The notes beneath the pieces are model-generated. The model worked only from the letters and a program-made list of their open reading frames with translations, had not been told where the DNA came from and ran no database searches. The translations under genes and the position numbers were made by a program. A stretch of DNA of 8,255 bases from JBKPCD01 sp046727175. Its GTDB lineage: Bacteria > Acidobacteriota > Vicinamibacteria > Vicinamibacterales > 2-12-FULL-66-21. The DNA is taken from assembly GCA_046727175.1 (NCBI GenBank), contig JBKPCD010000069.1, forward strand, positions 1 to 8,255. The letters run 5' to 3'. This document shows, one piece after another, positions 5,943 to 8,255 of the stretch (position 1 is its first letter; the number at the start of each line of letters is the position of its first letter).

Positions 5943-6488
5943 TTGTCGACCGTCAGCGGCCTCAACGCAGCCGCCGCGATCAGCCCTGGTGCCCTTGCCA
6001 GTGGCGACGACGGGATCGTCGATGACAATCAAGGGAAGACCGACGCGAACAGCGTGAAAACGATCCGTCAGCTGTCGACGACCAGTGGGTCGGTTCAAAT
6101 CGAAATCGAGCTGGCGATCAACCGCGAGTTCCTGCCGGAGGGCGAGTTGCTCGTACTCAGGATCGGAGAGCGTGAGTTCAGCGCGAGTCGGTATCCGGAG
6201 AACGGAGACACGACAAGCGTGACGTTCACGCGGAGCCCGGAGGAGTTCGCCCAGCTCCCGGACGGCGCGCCCATCACCGTCCAGGACGGACTGGGCCACG
6301 ATCATCCCGGATGGCGGTTCGGAAAACTCGATAAGTCGGGGTTGGCGAGGTGCGTGTGCCGAGGGTCTCGGGCACCAATGCTATCCGGGCCCGAGATCCG
6401 ATCGCGAGTATCGAACGACGTGCCCGAGCTACCGAGCCACCGAACTACCGACTTTGCCGAGGCACGTGTCCGCGCTTCCACACCATGA
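5943..6488 (+). CDS. Hypothetical protein, possibly 5'-truncated or decayed gene
   Basis: This is not a family I recognise. From about 5889 to 6338 the + frame has strongly GC-biased third codon positions and a protein-like pattern of alternating hydrophobics (VQIEIELAINREFLPEG, ELLVLRIGEREFS, VTFTRSPEEFAQLPDGAPITV, WRFGKLDKS), suggesting a small beta-rich protein. Coding character already appears upstream of the only start codon (TTG 5943, with no ribosome site), for example GEIFIGNIRLS from 5916, yet a TGA at 5886 closes the frame. Downstream of KLDKS (6338) about 49 residues look unlike a natural C-terminus, and the frame overlaps the opposing MaoC gene by 44 bp. I read it as a gene that lost its 5' end and original stop. 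The alternative is an intact small protein with a non-standard start. Confidence 0.45.
   Translation: MSTVSGLNAAAAISPGALASGDDGIVDDNQGKTDANSVKTIRQLSTTSGSVQIEIELAINREFLPEGELLVLRIGEREFSASRYPENGDTTSVTFTRSPEEFAQLPDGAPITVQDGLGHDHPGWRFGKLDKSGLARCVCRGSRAPMLSGPEIRSRVSNDVPELPSHRTTDFAEARVRASTP
6339..6444. other. Structured gap with alternative hairpins
   Basis: An 11-bp stem with one G-T pair joins 6363-6373 to 6389-6399 around a 15-nt loop. A competing hairpin pairs GTGCC (6356-6360) with GGCAC (6371-6375) plus GAG/CTC inside. A further copy of the left arm, GTGCCCGAG, sits at 6420-6428. No T-run follows either stem. Lying between converging frames, it could serve as a terminator. Confidence 0.4.
6424..6455. 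repeat. Tandem octamer repeat (CCGAGCTA-like)
   Basis: Four consecutive 8-bp units are visible: CCGAGCTA (6424-6431), CCGAGCCA (6432-6439), CCGAACTA (6440-6447) and the diverged CCGACTTT (6448-6455). The last bases of the third unit (CTA, 6445-6447) are the TAG stop codon of the MaoC gene on the - strand. Confidence 0.7.
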
Positions 6489-6930
6489 ACGTGCGCGTGA
6501 ACTCGATCACCGGCGTGCCCTGCTGATTCGTTCCCGTGGTCCTGACGCGCACGATGCCGACGTTCGGACGCGACTTCGATTCACGTGTCTCCAGGACCTC
6601 GCTCTTCGCATAAACCGTATCGCCTTCGAACAGCGGGTTCGGCAATCGGACCTCGTCCCACCCGAGATTCGCGACGGCGTTCTGCGTGAGATCGATGACC
6701 GACTGGCCCGTGACGAGCGCGAGCGTGAGGCAGGAATTCACGAGGGGCTTCTTGAACTCGGTCCGGCTCGCATATTCCGCATCGAAGTGAATCGGGTTCG
6801 TGTTCATCGTCAGGCACGTGAACCAGATGTTGTCGGCCGGGACGATGGTCCGTCCGAGTGGATGCTCGTAGACGTCCCCCACCTCGAAGTCCTCGAACAC
6901 CCGCCCGGTCCAGCCTTGTTTGACAGCCAC
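6445..6930 (-). CDS. MaoC family hot-dog hydratase/dehydratase
   Basis: The 161-residue single hot-dog domain has a typical MaoC opening (FEDFEVGDVYEHPLGRT, 12-28). The hydratase-2 motif is present as TMNTNPIHFD (41-50): His48 is kept, but the classical catalytic Asp (as in GDxNPxHxD) is Asn43. NAVANLGWDEVRLPNPLFEGD (84-104) and EVLETRESKSRPNVGIV (111-127) are long and well preserved, resembling the mesaconyl-CoA/beta-methylmalyl-CoA hydratase side of the family. From family knowledge the role is reversible hydration of an enoyl-CoA in the cytoplasm; the exact substrate is not readable. The start is GTG 6930 with GAGG about 4 nt upstream, a short spacing. A 121-bp inverted repeat array lies just upstream. 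The stop lies inside an octamer repeat and the last few residues (HVPRQSR) look unconserved. Confidence 0.88.
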   Translation of the reverse strand: MAVKQGWTGRVFEDFEVGDVYEHPLGRTIVPADNIWFTCLTMNTNPIHFDAEYASRTEFKKPLVNSCLTLALVTGQSVIDLTQNAVANLGWDEVRLPNPLFEGDTVYAKSEVLETRESKSRPNVGIVRVRTTGTNQQGTPVIEFTRTFMVWKRGHVPRQSR

Positions 6931-6944
6931 AACACCTCGCGACG

Positions 6945-7065
6945 GGGTCAGACAAGGGTCAGACCGGGGTCAAACAAGGGTCAAACAAGGGTCAAACCGG
7001 GGTCTGACCCCAGTCTGACCCCAGTCTGACCCTAGTCTGACTCTAGTCTGACCCTAGTCTGACCC
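6945..7065. repeat. Eleven 11-bp units forming a palindromic array
   Basis: The block is exactly 121 bp, eleven units of 11 bp without slippage. Five direct units (GGGTCAGACAA, GGGTCAGACCG, GGGTCAAACAA twice, GGGTCAAACCG) run from 6945 to 6999. A central self-palindrome GGGTCTGACCC occupies 7000-7010. Five inverted units (CAGTCTGACCC twice, TAGTCTGACTC, TAGTCTGACCC twice) run from 7011 to 7065. Folding around base 7005, 44 of 55 positions pair by Watson-Crick rules. It fills the gap between the Asp-box protein gene, whose TAG stop (7065-7067) is made by the last unit, and the MaoC gene. Possible roles are a transcription barrier, an mRNA-end structure or a REP-like element; no transposase is nearby. 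Confidence 0.9.
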
Positions 7066-8255
7066 TAGCTCGACTTGCGCGTGGTCGGAACAACTATGTT
7101 CGAGATGTTCCGCTGGCGCAGAAGATCGTTGAAGCCGCCGAGATCGCTCTTGAGCAGCGTGTCCAACTGACTCTCTGCCGCGCGAAGCTGCTGTTCGAGG
7201 AGCGTCTTCACTTCGAGCTGCTGCGCCGTCGGGCGGTAGTCGTTGCCCATCAGCCCGTTTGCAAGATACCCGAGCTTCTGATACAGCCTCGCCCCGAACC
7301 TCACGCCATCCTGACCGCGACCTGTTGCGCGCAACTCGACCAGCTGCAGCTCGAGGTCAGTGAATTTCTTCTCGAGATCCGCTGCGGCCTTCGTCAGATC
7401 CGCCACCTGCAGGATGCGCGGCAGCCCCTGGAGCTGACTCCGCACAATCTCCGTCGTGTTAACCACATCTGCCGCGCGCTCGATGCTCGCCCGCAGCTCC
7501 GACAGGAACCTCGTCTGCTCCGTGATCTCTGCTTCGCTGCCGCCAGAGTTGGGATCCTTCCGCACCACGAGCTGCTCGGTCATCTCGCGCCCGCCAGTGG
7601 ACACCTTGACCGTGTACGTTCCTGGCGGCGCCAGCATCGAGAACCGCTGACCGCCCAATCGCCATCCTTCGGGCCCCGGTTTCACATCCGGCGCGTACAA
7701 CGGGCTCGTACGCAGGCGCACCTCTTTGGTGGGCTCGTAGCGCAGGTCCCAGTAGACGCGGTTCAAGCCAACGTTCCTGGGCACGTTCAGCGTGCGCACG
7801 ACGGTCCCTTGTTGGTCGCTGACCGTCAGCGTGACGTTGCCGCTCGGTGCCGCCGTCAGGTAGTAGGTGATCGATGCTCCGTAGGGCGGATCCTGACCGA
7901 CGGTCGGATCGCTGGCAACCGCGTTCGGCGGCGTGATTTCGCGGAATCGATAGGCATCACGCGGTCGAAACAGCGCATCCGCACTCAACGTTTGAGGCGT
8001 GAGCTGTCGGAGTGGCGTGATGTCATCGAGGATCCAGAAGCCGCGTCCGTACGTGGCTAGCACGAGATCGTTGAATTGCTCCTGCACCACGAGCCAGTAC
8101 GCGGGAGCATGCGGCAGGTTCATCTGCAGCGGCTGCCAAATCTCGCCATCGTCGAACGAAACGTACACGCCGTTCTCGGTCCCCAGATAAAGCAGTCCGC
8201 GCCGCACCGGATCCTCGCGAATACAGTGGGCGTAGCTCAACATGCTGCGCGGAAT
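7065..8255 (-). CDS. Secreted-type Asp-box (BNR/VPS10-like) propeller protein, C-terminal part
   Basis: The frame runs off the right edge (IPRS precedes Met at 8243), so 396 C-terminal residues are seen and the N-terminus is missing. GLLYLGTENGVYVSFDDG followed by EIW contains an Asp-box (SxDDGxxW, residues 33-40) from the end of a sortilin/sialidase-type beta-propeller. It is followed by LVLATYGRGFWILDDITPL, a hallmark of large exported glycosyl-hydrolase-like BNR proteins common in Acidobacteriota. Next comes an Ig/FlgD-like beta domain (about 127-235; VTLTVSDQQGTVVRTL, PPGTYTVKVSTGG), then a mostly helical, charged tail (about 240-396). True glycosidase activity is unproven for this group; peptide or polysaccharide binding is equally possible. 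It is likely exported, although the signal peptide is outside the window. The MaoC gene follows in the same direction after the 11-mer array. Confidence 0.85.
   Translation of the reverse strand: MPRSMLSYAHCIREDPVRRGLLYLGTENGVYVSFDDGEIWQPLQMNLPHAPAYWLVVQEQFNDLVLATYGRGFWILDDITPLRQLTPQTLSADALFRPRDAYRFREITPPNAVASDPTVGQDPPYGASITYYLTAAPSGNVTLTVSDQQGTVVRTLNVPRNVGLNRVYWDLRYEPTKEVRLRTSPLYAPDVKPGPEGWRLGGQRFSMLAPPGTYTVKVSTGGREMTEQLVVRKDPNSGGSEAEITEQTRFLSELRASIERAADVVNTTEIVRSQLQGLPRILQVADLTKAAADLEKKFTDLELQLVELRATGRGQDGVRFGARLYQKLGYLANGLMGNDYRPTAQQLEVKTLLEQQLRAAESQLDTLLKSDLGGFNDLLRQRNISNIVVPTTRKSS

Noticed and set aside
5871..6305. A 144-residue - strand frame opposite the hypothetical gene
   Set aside because: The + frame has the GC-biased third codon positions and a beta-strand-like pattern. 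The - frame lacks both a ribosome site and a protein-like pattern.
6454..7029. A 191-residue + frame opposite the MaoC gene
   Set aside because: It runs antisense to a well-conserved enzyme and ends by translating the 11-mer array, which marks it as a shadow.
6945..7065. CRISPR array
   Set aside because: Units are 11 bp with no unique spacers and orientation flips in the middle, so it is a palindromic tandem array instead.

Overview
This 8.26 kb window is GC-rich, densely coding bacterial DNA. It fits Acidobacteriota, probably a soil Vicinamibacteria-type lineage. The reasons are a secreted Asp-box (BNR/VPS10-like) propeller protein ending in an Ig-like domain, secreted NHL-repeat proteins related to the peptidyl-hydroxyglycine lyase (PAL) family, Tat-exported aminotransferases, and short low-complexity arrays between genes. 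The taxonomy is inferred from family content; no rRNA or tRNA gene is present.

Left part (1-3922): two tandem-paralogue pairs face each other. On the + strand are the 3' end of one NHL-repeat protein and a complete second copy, joined by a GTGA stop/start overlap. On the - strand, a well-formed sigma70-type promoter (3894-3922) drives two HisC-like PLP aminotransferases. Both carry an N-terminal twin-arginine motif, and only 8 nt separate them. The pairs converge on a 21-bp hairpin (1394-1440) that probably ends transcription from both sides. All four products appear to be exported, so they may share a cell-envelope amino-acid or peptide role. That link is inference.

Middle (3923-5800): a small single-domain PilZ protein (c-di-GMP receptor type) is preceded by two near-identical imperfect palindromes. 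It is followed, probably in the same transcript, by an intact MmgE/PrpD-family enzyme whose start is best placed at TTG 4433.

Right part (5801-8255): a coding-looking + strand stretch (about 5889-6338) lacks a credible start and runs on into the next gene, so it may be a decayed or 5'-truncated gene. On the - strand are a MaoC-family hot-dog hydratase with Asn where the classical catalytic Asp would be, and the C-terminal 396 residues of the secreted Asp-box propeller protein. Between these two lies the most striking non-coding object: 121 bp made of exactly eleven 11-bp units. Five read one way, one is a central palindrome, and five are inverted, so the whole block can fold into one long hairpin. 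Three unrelated short-repeat tracts in the window (1380, 6424 and 6945 onward) each supply the TAG stop codon of the adjoining gene.

I see no CRISPR array, complete insertion sequence, tRNA, rRNA or recognisable riboswitch.
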